Positions 46,701 to 59,400 are shown, counted from the first letter of the stretch. The stretch: DNA of 64,000 nt from Morella rubra (GCA_003952965.2 CM025850.1:25541800-25605799), one strand, 5' to 3'. Numbers and translations: made by a program. The notes: generated from the letters alone by a model not told the origin.

Positions 46701-47020
46701 CATTAGCCTTTGTTCTATTTGGGAGTTAAACAGCACAAAAAAATAATTGAAATGCTTCTGCAAGATAAAATTACTAAAAAATTCAAAAATTTCAAAAAAA
46801 TAGTATTAACTAAGTAAAAATATAGAAGTTATGTTACATTTAAGTAAATCCACATCACTTTTCATCTGATTTAACGGCTAAATCAAACAAATTGAATCTT
46901 ATGAAGCTGATTGATTTTTCCCCACTATCAAGCAATGAGATTAAGGGCATTACACGTTGTCATCCAATTCTTTTCATCAGGCATGCTTATGAAGGAGTTA
47001 TAAAAAATGATTAGGTTATG
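46701..47020. other. AT-rich 3' flank of the minus-strand WRKY gene
   Basis: No coding potential; probably holds the 3' untranslated region and terminator of the WRKY gene ending at 47026. Confidence 0.5.
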
Positions 47021-47025
47021 GTCAT

Positions 47026-48150
47026 TCAAAAATCAAAGAGCCTAATATCATCGTCAAAATCAACTCCCATATTCATGACTCCAGGAATCACGTCGTCCCC
47101 AATATCAAACTCTGGAAATATTGTATCATAGTCTAGTGAATCAAATGTCGCATGACTTGGAGATAAGAGATGATCGCGATAATCCCACGATGAAGATTGT
47201 ATGGGGTTGATAGGATTGCTGGTCGTTTTCTCTCCCTTGTGCTCTTGCTTTGCTGTCGACGGGGAGTATGAGATAAAGAAGCCGCCTTGTTTGCCGGCTG
47301 TGATGGGGTCTTCAAAACTCATGCGTACAAAGGGACAGTCTTCAGAAACTGGATCAGAGATTGATCGAGGATCGTTAAGAAATGTCCTACATGAGTGATG
47401 GCCTACATACGTGGTCCGGTACTTTGGAGGATCCTTTTGGATTCTTTGCACATGTTTGATTGCTCGGCATCCCTGATCAGATTTGTGAGTGCACTTATAA
47501 TAATGCCTGCAATATATATACCATAAAATTGGATTAAATTATTCAGTTTATTGCCAGGGTTATCTAAAGCAAATTAGTCTTTCCCAAAATAAATACGAAA
47601 ATATATAGTATACGTACCTGGGATGTTCGGCATTAAGGATCACTTTTTGTCCGTATTTTCTCCATGCATGGCCGTCGTTATTAATCAGACCAGGGGTAGT
47701 ACTGTCTACAATCCACATCTTCGAATTCTTCCTGCAAGAACGTAATTACGTTTATTTATTAGCAAGTTAACTATGCTAATTACGTAAAAAGATTGATTAT
47801 TTAAAGATGGAAATGGCAAAAATTTACCTTCTTTTATAACGTACTCTCCGATCTTTGAGCGTTGAGATATCATTCATACAACTTTCTGTGGAAGATTCTG
47901 ACTTGTGGCCATGAGTATTGGCCTTAAGTTGGAACTCCTCGTTGGAACTCAATAGCGTAATACTGTTACTGAAGGATGATAGGACTTTGAGAACCAGATC
48001 TTTGGCCGGAGCCGACCCATCATCTCCAAGGGAATGATTGAGTAGAGATAGGAGCTGATTCGCTAATTGACGGCCTTTAATTATCTCTTCGATCGCTGAT
48101 CTCTCGGGTTTGGAGGCCGGTAAGATTTCAGGCTTAGAACAACAACCCAT
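47026..48150 (-). CDS. WRKY transcription factor, group III, 305 residues
   Basis: Three exons, 48150-47828, 47731-47618 and 47506-47026, total 918 nt with both junctions splitting an Arg codon as AG/G. The second intron lies inside the WRKY domain after PR, the R-type position. Residues about 17-60 form the leucine-rich N-terminal segment of group III ([18 protein letters not shown]). A basic stretch (DRRVRYKRR) is followed by the WRKY domain: [20 protein letters not shown], then a C-x7-C-x23-H-x-C zinc site (CTHKSDQGC ... HHSC), diagnostic of group III. The C-terminus is acidic ([13 protein letters not shown]), a likely activation segment. Group III WRKYs usually act in defence, salicylate and senescence responses by binding W-boxes. 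The unusual N-terminus MGCCSKPE offers Gly2 and two Cys. The start is the only Met upstream of the N-terminal helix. Confidence 0.95.
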
Positions 48151-48209
48151 TTAGTTTGTATAAAGAAGGGTTCTTAAGCGTGTGATCTTTTGGGGTTGGA
48201 GAGTAGGGT

Positions 48210-48215
48210 CTTATA
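48210..48215 (-). promoter_or_regulatory. TATA-like box of the minus-strand WRKY gene
   Basis: TATAAG on the minus strand, 60 nt upstream of the start codon at 48150, implying a very short leader if used. Inferred from position and sequence only. Confidence 0.4.
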
Positions 48216-49864
48216 GCCAAGTGAGGCTAGTGGAGAAAGTCTTCTATTCGGGAGAATACAGCGCGTGCATCAGCTACTGACGGTCGTCGAAACTGGGGAG
48301 GATTCTTTTCTTTTTTTCACCATTTTCTAACATACGAAAACTATATTAATTTTAGACCTCCAGACAATAAGTCATGAGAGTACAGTCATATTAATTTGAT
48401 CCCTAACTCTATGGTACAAGTCATTATTTTTTGCTGAAGTTTTTATAATTTATTTGTTTTTTTTGGGGGGCGGCTAACGAATCAAATACAATATCGATCA
48501 ATAAGAATACTTCATGCCCAGCCACACAAGATTTCGTCGTATTCACACCCACGGATAGGTCGGTAGGGCGCAGAGTCTGCAAAATTAAACTCCATTCAAA
48601 TTGCACACGAGAATTACGAGGGGCTTGTCAACTTTCACACTGATATTGCACGTCTACCCAAACTGGATTGCTATAAATTATGTTGCAATATCAAACAAAG
48701 GAGAACATGGACCTTCACATTTTATATCTTTTAGGATAGGCGAACTGGTGAAGCATAGCCAAATTTAAAAGGAGAGTCAAAACTTCATTTATAAATAAAT
48801 ATATTATGGCCAGCCATGCCTATTGCCTAGTTTGCGTTACAGCTTGTTGGTGATTAATTAACGAGCATGGTGCTACACTTTTTGGGGATGAGCACCATAC
48901 GCGAAACCTTTTACTCTTGTTAATTGCGAGTAGGGGGAATGTATTTGGGCTGTAATACAATATTTTGTGAGGGGGCGAATGTAATTTTTTTTTTCCTTAA
49001 TTTTTGAGGGAACTTGTTGGTCAATAACGAGCATGGTGGAATTTGGGCCAGACGATTTTCAGTACTCGTGGAAAAGAAGAAACTACACTACTTGTTTCTT
49101 TCACGTGACACCCTCCTAATTGCTCGGCCGTTGCGGAGTCTGCGTGGGAGAGCCCACACTATTATAATCATTTCGGAAGTCATTAGTTTCTTGTTTTGCC
49201 GGCTTACGTGGTATTCGCATCTCAAATATTTAATCATTTTAAAATTTATTTTTAATATTTTTCTCTTTGTTTCTTTCTAGAACTTGCGCATCAGCGTTGT
49301 TAAGATGACAGGCAGGAACATGTTTAGTATCATAAGTTTTTGTAAATTAAAATTTTAGTTTATGAAAATTATAAAAATGTAAGAGAAATAATTTAAATAA
49401 ATTTTTTATAGCAAAAAGAAATTAAAAGAAAAATTATTTTAATTTTTCTTTGACAGCCTTAATAAATTTACTGCAAATTTTTCCTCTAATAATATCTCAT
49501 TACACGGTAAGAATATCTAATTACATCTTGTTGGGCAGTCACTGTAATTGTTCCTAACCCGTACGTGTTGCCCACGTAGGGTCGGATTACGGCGAAAGTT
49601 ACACCCATGGCGTTCGCAGAGCGTGAGGCATGCCTGACGTCGTGAAGGTTGTAGTCGTCAGCAGCGGGTTCGGAAGAGCAGCCTTTAATTGTTAAAAATT
49701 TACAAGTGGTATCCCCATTTTCTTATCCTACTTATTTAACAACCATCGAAAAGACGATTATATCCCCTAAGAGATTGGATTGGGCCGGCATATTAAATTT
49801 GAATACGACATATGATTAAGAAAAATAATAAAAAGTTAGTGGTTCAATATCTTAAAAATAAATG

Positions 49865-50040
49865 GAGTGTTTGTTTTGTCAAAATTTTAGAGAATATTTT
49901 TTAAAATTTTTAAAATCTTTACTTTATTGAGATTTATTGAAGTTGTGAAAAGTAGAGTATATATGTGTAAAAAGTTAGAAATTTTGAAGTGTGTTTGTTT
50001 TACTGAAAATTTCATCATACATTAAAATTTTGAGAAAAAA
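49865..50040. mobile_element. MITE family 1, copy C (diverged)
   Basis: It follows copies A and B phrase by phrase (GTGTTTGTTTTGTCAAAATT, CTTTACTTTATTGAGATTTA, GTATATATGTGTAAAAAG) but with many changes and a decayed right end. Confidence 0.65.
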
Positions 50041-50950
50041 ATACTACGAAAATATTAAGATGTAACATATCAAAATTTTTAAAGGGTGTAAAATGTATTT
50101 AATTTTATATAATATAGTGTGGAACGTTTAGAGCCTAACATGACACTAATATGGATAATTTTTATTTAATTAATTTGTCAGTATATCTTAGTTTCGATGT
50201 TGACAATGTGACCTATAGTAATTAGAAGAGGTACAGTTCCATAGATAATTAATGCGGATCGAACAAATAGTTTCCCTTTTAGATCTCAGTAGCATTAATT
50301 AACTTGTTATCTTAACAGGTATATTATGGTTTTAAAAAAACTCACTAATTATTGAACAACTAATTAAAAGATTAACGAATTGGACCAATCGAGCATCTAC
50401 TCTCTCTCTCCGCGCGACAAATTACATCAATAAAATACGCCTAGTCGCTAAGGTGTGAGCAGAAGAGCACGATCGCATTGGTGATATGACATTTAGTGAT
50501 GTTTCAGACTGTCCAACCACTCCCACAAGATTCCAGACAACATCGTTTTAATCTTTTTAATTATATTTATGGTTCTGTTTTGTTATTATATTTCTTTTTC
50601 TTAATTGCAAGTTGCAACCTACGGCTCTTATGTTAGTAATAAATTCAATCTCCCTAGCTACGAGGAAGACTTTATAGTCCACGACCTCCAGCTGTTGTGA
50701 CGAGAGCAACATGACACGAGACAGTGACGTAGTCACACGCCGCGATAGCCAAACGATCCCCGGTTTTTGAACTGCGAATGGGCGTAATTAAAACTCTCCC
50801 CCATTATTTTCGAGGAAATTTCCCATCCATGCTGTGGGATCAGCTAGCTAGCCTCGGTTCCCGATAAAATGCCCCCTCTAGCACCCCCAAAAAGACACAA
50901 CGAAACACCACTACCTCTCTTTCTCTCTCTCTCTCGGTCAACGAAAAAAA

Positions 50951-52299
50951 ATGGAGCGTTCTTTGCCTGAGAGCTTTCCCTCCAAACGAATAAGAGCGAT
51001 AGAAGAGCTGATTCAAGGCTGTCAATTTGCAAATGAGCTACGATCTCTACTCCATAGTTCCAGCGGAGATGACGGGTCGGCCATTGATCTTGTCCTCAAA
51101 ATCCTATCATCTTTCGCAAACAGTCATACCATATTGAATTCCGACGACTTCGATGTGGGCTCTCAACTTCAGCCAATTAATACCCAATATGGCTTCAACT
51201 CGGATTCTTCCGAAGAAAGCTGTAGGAGTATTTCAAAGCTCCAAGATCGGAGGGGACGTTATAGGCGAAGGTAATTTAAATTTCAAATTTGTCATTTTTG
51301 GTAGTAGGAGTGGGTACTGTGCATATCACTAGCTAAGACCAACAACATTAATCTATTAATTAATAAATCTAGCTAATTTCTTGCAGGATGAATTCACAAG
51401 CGTCTACGAAAGACACCGCTACTTTGATGGATGACGGCCATGCATGGAGGAAGTACGGACAAAAATTGATCATTAATGCCAAATACCCAAGGTACGTACG
51501 TATTACCTCCTCAATTATTAATTACCAACGAGAAAAAAGAATTATCAAGGTTCTTCAAATCGAAGAACTATTTTGGTCAAGTGTCGAAACTTACTGGGTT
51601 CAAAGAATTTAACTACGTACCGTACGTAGGGGCCACTATGGTACTTACAAAGACGTCCGTCGTTTAAGATCCATCTTCCGCTCCCTGGTCCGTTTGTATA
51701 GGATAGACATTGAGTCGACATCGTTGTGTATAGAAATTTAATCCCCTAATTGGTAAACGAAATATTTGAATTTTTTTTTTATTCATGCATGTAGTACTGA
51801 TCTTGAATACTCTTTGTTTTAATATATATTAATAGTAATTAGCATAATTAACTTGATTCCATTTTCGTTGTATGCATGCAGGCATTACTACAGATGCACT
51901 CACAAACGTGAGCAGGGATGCCAAGCAATCAAATATGTGCAAAGAATCCAAGAGGATCCACCAAAGTATCAGACCACATCTATGGGTCGTCACACCTGCA
52001 CGACTTTCCCAAAAGCCCCCGAAATAATCTTCGAACTTTCTCAAAGTGACTCTCGCTTTCCCCTAATTAGTTTTGACAACACCATCGCGAGAAAAGAAAA
52101 CTCCTTTTTCTCAACCTTCCAATCAACAAAGCAGGAACACGAGGAAGACAAACCTACCAACTATGAAATTAGAATTAGCGATTACCAAGCTCCATCATAT
52201 GATTATCTCATGTCTCCTGGTCAAACGACATTCAATTCATTTGCCTACATGACAGTCTTATCAGAGTGTGATATCAGGGATGAGGGATGCGATTTCTAA
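50951..52299 (+). CDS. WRKY transcription factor, group III, 280 residues
   Basis: Three exons, 50951-51270, 51387-51491 and 51882-52299, 843 nt in total. Exon borders and phases are the same as in the minus-strand neighbour at 47026, including the AG/G split of Arg inside the WRKY domain. The N-terminal helix reads [29 protein letters not shown] precedes [20 protein letters not shown] and the group III zinc site C-x7-C-x23-H-x-C (CTHKREQGC ... RHTC). The C-terminal half is diverged and shorter than the neighbour's and ends DIRDEGCDF. It starts MERSLPES, without the MGCC of its neighbour. The leader has a (CT/GA) repeat and a W-box core (50936-50941), compatible with auto- or cross-regulation by WRKYs. 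Confidence 0.95.
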
Positions 52300-52912
52300 G
52301 GTTTTGGTCTGGACAGATCAGCTGGAGAAATTCTCATTGCAATTCATCGAATAAGTGTGTTGTACATTTATCAACATATGTCACGCCCCAAAAATCAGTA
52401 TAAATAAAAAAAGAAATAAAAGAAATTTATCTTCTTTATTCGAAACAAAACATATTATAACTATAATGTTTCAAATATAAACATTAAATAAATTGTCACG
52501 CCCCGAACGCTAGCTCATCGAGGCTAATGACAGCCGCGATTCCCAACAAGGAACACTCCAGCGAACGTACTAAATTCTTGCAACGGATTTTTTTTTTTTT
52601 TTTTTATATATAGCTAGCAATTAACGCGCATACGGAACTTGGGATCCTATTTCTAATACTTGCATCTTGATCAATGACTTGAAGTAATTAATTACAAAAC
52701 AGTCTCAAAATACCAATCGGTTAAAAATCTTAAACTTTACTAGGCCGAATAACCCATGACCACCACACCACGGAGGCTCATGTCGGCTCTTTCCAAAAAT
52801 TATATCTAGTCCTTTAATGAAACAACAAAAGGGAAGAGGACATTCTCGTCGGTCCCTCTTCTAGATGTTCCCCACCTGAAATGTTGTCTGGAATGGTACA
52901 ATTTAAAACTGT

Positions 52913-53118
52913 GAGTCGAAAGACTCAGTAAGGGTTTATATGCAATAAATAATGCATGTCTTGCATAAATCATGGATGCACATTGATGCTTGCATATGCA
53001 TGAGACAACATACTTGATCTTAAAAAAAACATTTCTTGCTTGAAAATATTTCTTGCTTACAAACCTTTCTTTCTTAATTTGGCTACTTATCACGCTCCAT
53101 TTACCCCTGAAGTCAGGG
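52913..53118 (+). repeat. Paired-hairpin module, copy 1
   Basis: First hairpin GAGTC-GAAA-GACTC (52913-52926, a GNRA-type loop) followed by AGTAAG. About 180 bases on is TTTACCCCTGAAGTCAGGGT, where CCCTGA pairs with TCAGGG, followed by TGTGCG. Matches the layout at 56007-56168. Confidence 0.7.
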
Positions 53119-55239
53119 TTGTGCGTTCCTTTCGGAACTATTCCCTTTTCCCTTGGGAACACATCATTTGGTTGAGCTAACCCTCGTTGTGGCCCCAGGC
53201 CTGATGGCTAGACTCAACCCTTGGAGGTTCACACCTTCTTGCAAGCATCCTTCGGTGTGATTGCACATACCTCGAGACTACCCATCCTTCTCTCATTCGT
53301 CCTTCGGAGTGGGTGCCCCTTAGGAATCCATCCTTCTCGCATTCGTCCTTCGGAGTGGATGTCCTATCTTATTGGTACGATACCGACCGTCTTATTTAGT
53401 CCTTTAACTTGACTTGATACATACTTATCATTTTTCATTCGCACAAGGAAACTTATGCAAATGCTCATGTCATGTCATGCTTGATAATGCCATGCTTGAT
53501 AATGAGAAATCATAATACTCCTCATGCTTTCATTTGCACAAAACTTTTTTTTTCATTCAAGAAAATCATGCAAATGCTCGTGTCATGCCATGCTTGATAT
53601 GCTTATTCATAAATACTTTTCATGCTGTGTATCATTCCAGTTTTCGGAAAAAACGTAAGTTTCTACTTACAAATTCCACTTACCTCCGTCCACTTGAGCG
53701 AATGGCAGCACCTTGCCTACAATTGATTCATACTAAAGTTATTCATAGGCTTACTAAATGTATAGAGTAGTCACTCAAATATTCACAACTCATCATACAA
53801 AATCACCACCCATATTGTTTGACTTATCAATGGTGACCCTATAATAAAATGTTCTTCTAAGGATGCCGAAGCCATAAGAATTGGATTTTAAACTGATCCT
53901 TACAACAAATTTTCATATCATAACAAAATTTTAAAAATTTGAAGCTCATTTGCTACTCAAAACCTTCACCCGAAAATACAAGCTGCTGAGGACGTCAAGC
54001 GGCAGCCCCGACGTCTCCAACTTAAAAATTCATAACTTCAAAATCATGTCTCCAATTTACATGAAATTTATTCTGAAAGATTCAGCTCTCATAGGTCAAG
54101 ATTGGGGATAAAATTCACAACAGCAGGTTTTACTATACATTTCACAAACACTTCTTATCAGGCGAAAATCCTATAACAACGCTGTCGCTGATTCCAGCTC
54201 GGCCCTCCATTTTCAAAATACTACAACTCATTCATTTTACCTCTAAATCACACGAAATTTATCTTAAAATGTTCCTCTTCCTTAAACTTAAACTTCAAAA
54301 CCAACCTCATAAAATTTGGACTTAACATGATCCTTAAAAGGCATCCGAAATGGGCTGACATTCCGGACGTGCAAGGCTGCTGGCAGCTTGACGTCCGGGC
54401 CTTAAACAACGCATATCTCACTCGATAGTTATCGGAATCATCCAAGGTATGGCTTAAAATCTTCCTATTTCCTAGGTCTACGATCTAGGATCCTCTTAAG
54501 ATCAAAGGATAAGCACAAGTGCATCAGAACACACTCCAAATTTGAGTCTTGAAATCTGCAGAGGTTAAATTCCAGCAACAACAATGATCTTCTCAACCTT
54601 CCAAACCTCCAAAAACCAAAACCCTAATCTCTTCATGTCACCACCAATCATCCAAGGCTAATTTAACATCCCATAACAGCAACCATTCTCTCACATTCTT
54701 CCCTCTTATACAACTCCGATTCAAAGTTTACAACAAAACCAAGATTCCATCTTCATCAAGCTAAAACTATTGCATTTACCCATTTCTTGGACTTTTTATC
54801 AAACACCTAAGGTGCATTATTGGTCCTCTTGCATATTTTCAGATCTGACCATATATCTAACACTTAGGGCTTGGTGGTTCTCAACAAGACTAACATGCAT
54901 ATATCTAACACATCAAGCCAATAAATTCGGCCATACACACACCAACCGATTTCAGCCCTCTTTTAAGCTTTTTATCAAACACTTAGGGTTCATAAATGGT
55001 TTCTCTTGAGTATGATTTTCCAGATCTGGCCATATTCCCCATGTTTTCATGTAAGATCTATACTACCCTTAAATACTAGCAAGATCTACACTAAACACCC
55101 AAGAACACAAGGAGAAAACAACCTAGACAACTACCAACAAAACAACCAACCATTAAAAGAAAACAAGAAGAAAATGGGAGAGATGGGGTAGTGATTTTCG
55201 ACTAGCAGATAGGGCCGGATTTTACCTTTATGTCTCCTC

Positions 55240-55295
55240 TTTCTCCTTCTTCTTCTTCTCTCCTTTTCTTCTTCTTCTTCTTCTTCTTCTTCTCT
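55240..55295 (+). repeat. (CTT)n microsatellite
   Basis: Interrupted CTT/TTC repeat. It is the source of an acidic/basic low-complexity frame on the minus strand that is not a gene. Confidence 0.9.
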
Positions 55296-56006
55296 TCTCG
55301 TTGGGTTCTTAGGCAAGTGAGATGTGCGGTTTTTTAGGGCAAGGGGAAGTGAAAAATGCGGCAAGAGAGGGGGGGAAAGGGGTGTTTTGAATGTTGGCTT
55401 TTGGGGGAAAAGACAAGGCTGCCCCCCACCCTTTTCTTCCCCTTCTACACGTGATTTTCCCCCTTTTTTCACTTCTTTCTTTTTTTTTTTTACCTTTTTA
55501 TTCCAGCTACCATATAAAATTCCCCAAATCATGCCATCCCATTTTAAACCCTAAGTCTCACACATTTTCAAGGTTAAAGCCCTATTAAATTCTTCCAAAA
55601 TTCTTCCAATTGTAACTTAGGGACATATTCCATTAATTAAAATAATTAGCCTAATTAATCTCAATTACTCAAACTTTAACAATTGCAAATAATATAACAT
55701 TTAAATCCTAGCTTAAAACTCATAGCTTAAAACTCATAAAAACGCTAGGGGAAAATTCCACCTAGACATAACGTTAGATTAATCTCCCCATACATGCCTC
55801 TCTCAAAAAATTAGAGTAATAATAATAATTAGCAATACAACTTAAGGAGTCATAATTCTTTAAAATGAAAGAAATAAATAAGGTTGGGGTCTCACACATT
55901 CTCTTAACAGTCTAAAATCCAAAAATAATGCTCTCATCTATCCCGCCCGCATGCTTCTAGATTTGATTCTTGAACAATCTCTGAAATAAGAAAAAAGTAA
56001 CGGAGT

Positions 56007-56168
56007 GAGTTCGACAACTCAGTAAGCAGAGAATAAAATACATGAATAAAAATATAATCATTTTTCGAAATCAGAAATTCACAGTTATAGATAGTTTTAG
56101 CAGTAATACAGAAAAATCTCCCTTTGGCATAAACAGTAAGCCACGTTTACCCCTGTGTAGGGTGTGCA
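56007..56168 (+). repeat. Paired-hairpin module, copy 2
   Basis: GAGTT-CGAC-AACTC (56007-56020) followed by AGTAAG. About 130 bases on is GTTTACCCCTGTGTAGGGTG, where CCCT pairs with AGGG, followed by TGTGCAAC. Stems are conserved relative to copy 1 while their bases differ. Confidence 0.7.
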
Positions 56169-56249
56169 ACGACTTATCCGGCGGCCAACGAAATAAGTCA
56201 ACAGTAAGCAGAGTTCACCCTACTAAACTTCGAGACCCAAGTGTGCATT

Positions 56250-58840
56250 AAGGGAAACCCACTTTAGAAACCACTACCGAAGACCATGGACACTCAGCTA
56301 ATCAAGTCAATTGTAAACGAGCACCAGTAATCATAAGCTTACCACAGCAGCTTTGTTGTACAACAGCAGAGTAATCATAATGTACCACAGCGAGCGATAA
56401 TCACTTATCAGTAAACGGCATTGCCTCAGGTTTGAAAAGCAACTATAACATATATTACATAAATCAGAATCAGAATATAAATTATACTTCAGCATGAATA
56501 AAAATCTTTGAGAAAATGACAGACACTAATCATAACAAGATCAATCAGTATGTCTTTTTAAATTTTCACACTTGTTTCAGACTAATATAACTTGCAACAA
56601 AAATATTTTTCCGCAACAATCGTTTCCATCGAAACTGTTCGTCATTTGAAAAGAAAAACGTATAGTAGGACTCCGTTTACCCGATTGCTACATTAACGAA
56701 CAGCCCTTATAACACGATAGCGCTTACAACTCCACAAAGAACCAAAGAAATTATAAAACTTCAACTATACCGAATTGATAGTAGAGGGAGAAGAGAGAGA
56801 GAGAGTCGAGAGAGAGAGAGGAGATCTCAAAAATGTAATGAAATTACGTTAGAGGTGTGATCGACCTTAAGCACGTAAGTTACCTTTATACTAGGCAGAA
56901 GAGAGAATTGAAAACCGCTCACAAAAATGGAAACAATTTCGGCGTCACTATTTCAACAACTCCCCACTACTGCCATTCATCGCCCAAATGATGAACCTCT
57001 GACTGAGCAGATCGAACAGAAACAAGCCTCAAAAATCAAGACGAAAAATGCTAAAACGGAGATGACGAATAATCGAGGGAGAAGTAACATTGACATGATG
57101 AGAAAGAAACTGAAAGGTTGAAACAGCGGCTAGGGCTCAATATTCGGAATTTTAACGTTTGGGAAAGAAGAAGATTGAAACGCAACGTTTCATTTAAAAG
57201 TCCAAATTAAGCAAAACATGTTTACAATAAAATAAAACCTCCACGCCAGGACAACTACAAACGCACGACATGCTCAGATGCAAATCAGATCAGGATTTGG
57301 CCAAACTAACAAACCTCCTTCTGCCTGAATACAACCAACATTAAAAGTCAGCTGGAAACGAGCAGCTCCCATGACGCCCCCATAGGCGCCGAATTTTCAT
57401 TCATCCCTCGTGCAATTCCACAATCCCGCGATTTATAGCCGACAAAATAACATACTTACTCCCAAGGAACGGTATTAACTACATACATCAAACTCGCAAG
57501 CACAAAAGACAGTATGTGCCACGACTTAGCCCTATCGTGTTGCTACAATTCTCATAGGCCAAGGTATACCCGAATGTTCCAGATTTCCAGCATTCGTCAA
57601 CCAAGCTCTTATATTATATTCTTCTTTTTTTTTCAATTATTGCAACGCTCAGTCTATACACAATCATCACATTTGCATAATCCGTATTTTCAATAAACTA
57701 ACTAATGAACACAACTGCCCGGCATGTATACAACTTTCCTCAGATAGAGCGGACACTCAATTAATGTACTAACGAATCAGATTCTTGCACTCGTTACATA
57801 CATTGGGCAAGCACTTAGTTCTCTTCGCGAACATACTCATCAGCAGAGGCCTAAGGGCTACCACCCATCCATCTTTATACTTTGTCACACTCCCACTATC
57901 TCATGATGGCGACACTCCTATGTGTGGATTGGCATTTATCACTCTTGTTCGAGAAGAAACCTCTACAGATAGCACTCATAACCCACAAATAACCCGTACT
58001 GCTAGTATACCGCATCAAGACATTAAAATCTGCTCTGCAAAACTTAGGCCAAACAGTCCTCTCGCACTTTGTATTTAACCCGCATCTAAAGTGTCCACGT
58101 GCAATTTAATATAGTTATATTTGTTAGGTCAATCCTAGCTGCCCAACTTAGCAAACAAATACTAATGAAACGCACAGAGGTGCAGTCCATCGGTTGCCAA
58201 AGCGACCTCATCGCTCAGAAAAAACGTCGAATTTATTTTGCACTTATCCTGTAAAGCCAATCAAAACGTCAGACACATGACAAATTACAATAAATTCCAC
58301 TTCAGCAAGCTGTCAATCAATTAACTAGACACACAATGAATTCGAACTTCACAAATGCTTCTCAACATCCCACGATCTCCTAATCATTCAAAAGATGGAG
58401 CTTACTTCGGTCTGTACATGTAATGGGAACGCTTCGCTAGTTCACAGTAGGCATGCATAAAACTCAAAGTAAAGGCAAAAATATGTATCTCCCATAATTT
58501 AAAATTTCTCGCTCTCGGAGCCACGCCAAGAGTCATAATTCAAGTAATCCTCTTCATTAGAGACAACATTACAACAAGAAAATTCTTATTGGCACACAGG
58601 TTTAAGACGACATTCCGGCCGGACATCGACGCAAACTCCGATAGTTCGTTTGGCAGCTCCGAGAACAACACATTTAGTAGTTCACCAGACGTATAGATCA
58701 CCAATTCCAGACCTTATTTGATTTTTAAATTTCTATCACCACAATAATCCGGATATCATATGTATCCCCCAAGTCATCTATGAGTAAAGTCGACTCTGCC
58801 GTCGTTGGTCATTGGAGGCACGAAATCTTTCGTCATTAGA
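56250..58840. other. No gene recognised; G-poor repeat-like DNA
   Basis: A/C-rich on the plus strand. A GA-repeat patch lies at 56785-56822. A 64-codon open frame at 56927-57121 (METISASLFQQLPTTAIHRP start, lysine-rich end) has no recognisable domain and no splice context, so it is not called as a gene. Probably decayed retroelement sequence. Confidence 0.45.
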
Positions 58841-58849
58841 AGATACCGT

Positions 58850-59400
58850 AAAATCTTATTAGTAGTCGTTTTTTATGTTTGCTAACCAAATGTTTCTTGT
58901 TGCCATTTTTTTCCTAATAAAACTTGTTTGGATGAGATCACAAAACTAGTGGCCTAATTTTTATAAGTTGTGATGAAGTACCATTTGTTGGGGGTTTTTT
59001 GGCTTTGACGTAATGTTGGTTGTTGTTTTAAGTTTTATTTTGATGATTTGCCTTGGTTAAAAATTGACTTCTAGTAACACCTTGTACTGTTAGTTAGTAC
59101 TTTTTTATCCTTGACCACAAAATCATACTTATAGCCTCGCTTTCAAATTGGTAGTTGTAGTTTTAAACATACAAAAAAATGGCCTTCATCACTAAATCGT
59201 ATTTTCCACCAATTATTTAAGTGGTGTTTTGTAATGGCCAACAAAACAAAAATGGTTTTGTTTTTTGTCACCCACAAACTGTCATCAATAGATAGTTTTC
59301 ACCACAAAGGCATATTCTGTTGTCATATAATTCTTGTCACCAACTATTAGCTTCATAGCAAATCTTTACTGTTTATGAAAATTCTGAATGTAAATATTGC
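58850..59400. mobile_element. Candidate insertion with opposite base skew
   Basis: This stretch of about 550 bp is T/G-rich, in sharp contrast with the A/C-rich DNA on both sides. It carries repeated short phrases on both strands (TTGTCACC/GGTGACAA-like, CAAAATGGTTTTG, TTGGTAGTTGTAGTTTT). No coding frame. Exact ends and superfamily could not be fixed. Confidence 0.4.

Larger units (their letters stand above)
48151..50950. promoter_or_regulatory. Divergent upstream region of the WRKY pair
   Basis: 2.8 kb between the two start codons. W-box cores (TTGAC or its complement) occur at about 48627-48631, 48776-48780, 49019-49024 (GGTCAA), 50210-50214 and 50936-50941, the last within 15 bp of the plus-strand start. 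A CACACGCC/CGATAG-like GC-richer block lies at 50700-50770, and a GA-repeat leader at 50910-50935. The phrase AACGAGCATGGTG is present twice (48861 and 49028). A MITE family 1 relative sits at 49865-50040. Use of these sites is inference. Confidence 0.5.
52378..55900 (+). mobile_element. Non-coding repeat of the TGTCACGCCCC type
   Basis: TGTCACGCCCC occurs at about 52379 and again at 52496. The stretch ends in GGGTCTCACA near 55890. TG...CA ends, a length of about 3.4 kb and the absence of any coding frame suggest a long LTR or a non-autonomous LTR-type element, but no matching second LTR or target duplication was found. It contains the hairpin pair at 52913-53118, repeated CATTCGTCCTTCGGAGTGG phrases (53294 and 53339), and a (CTT)n tract at 55240-55295. 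All open frames here are short and low in complexity. Confidence 0.5.

Noticed and set aside
55131..55532. 133-codon minus-strand frame rich in Glu, Lys and Arg
   Set aside because: Produced by a (CTT)n microsatellite and homopolymers; low complexity.
56927..57121. 64-codon frame starting METISASLFQQ
   Set aside because: No domain, no splice context, and it lies in repeat-like G-poor DNA.
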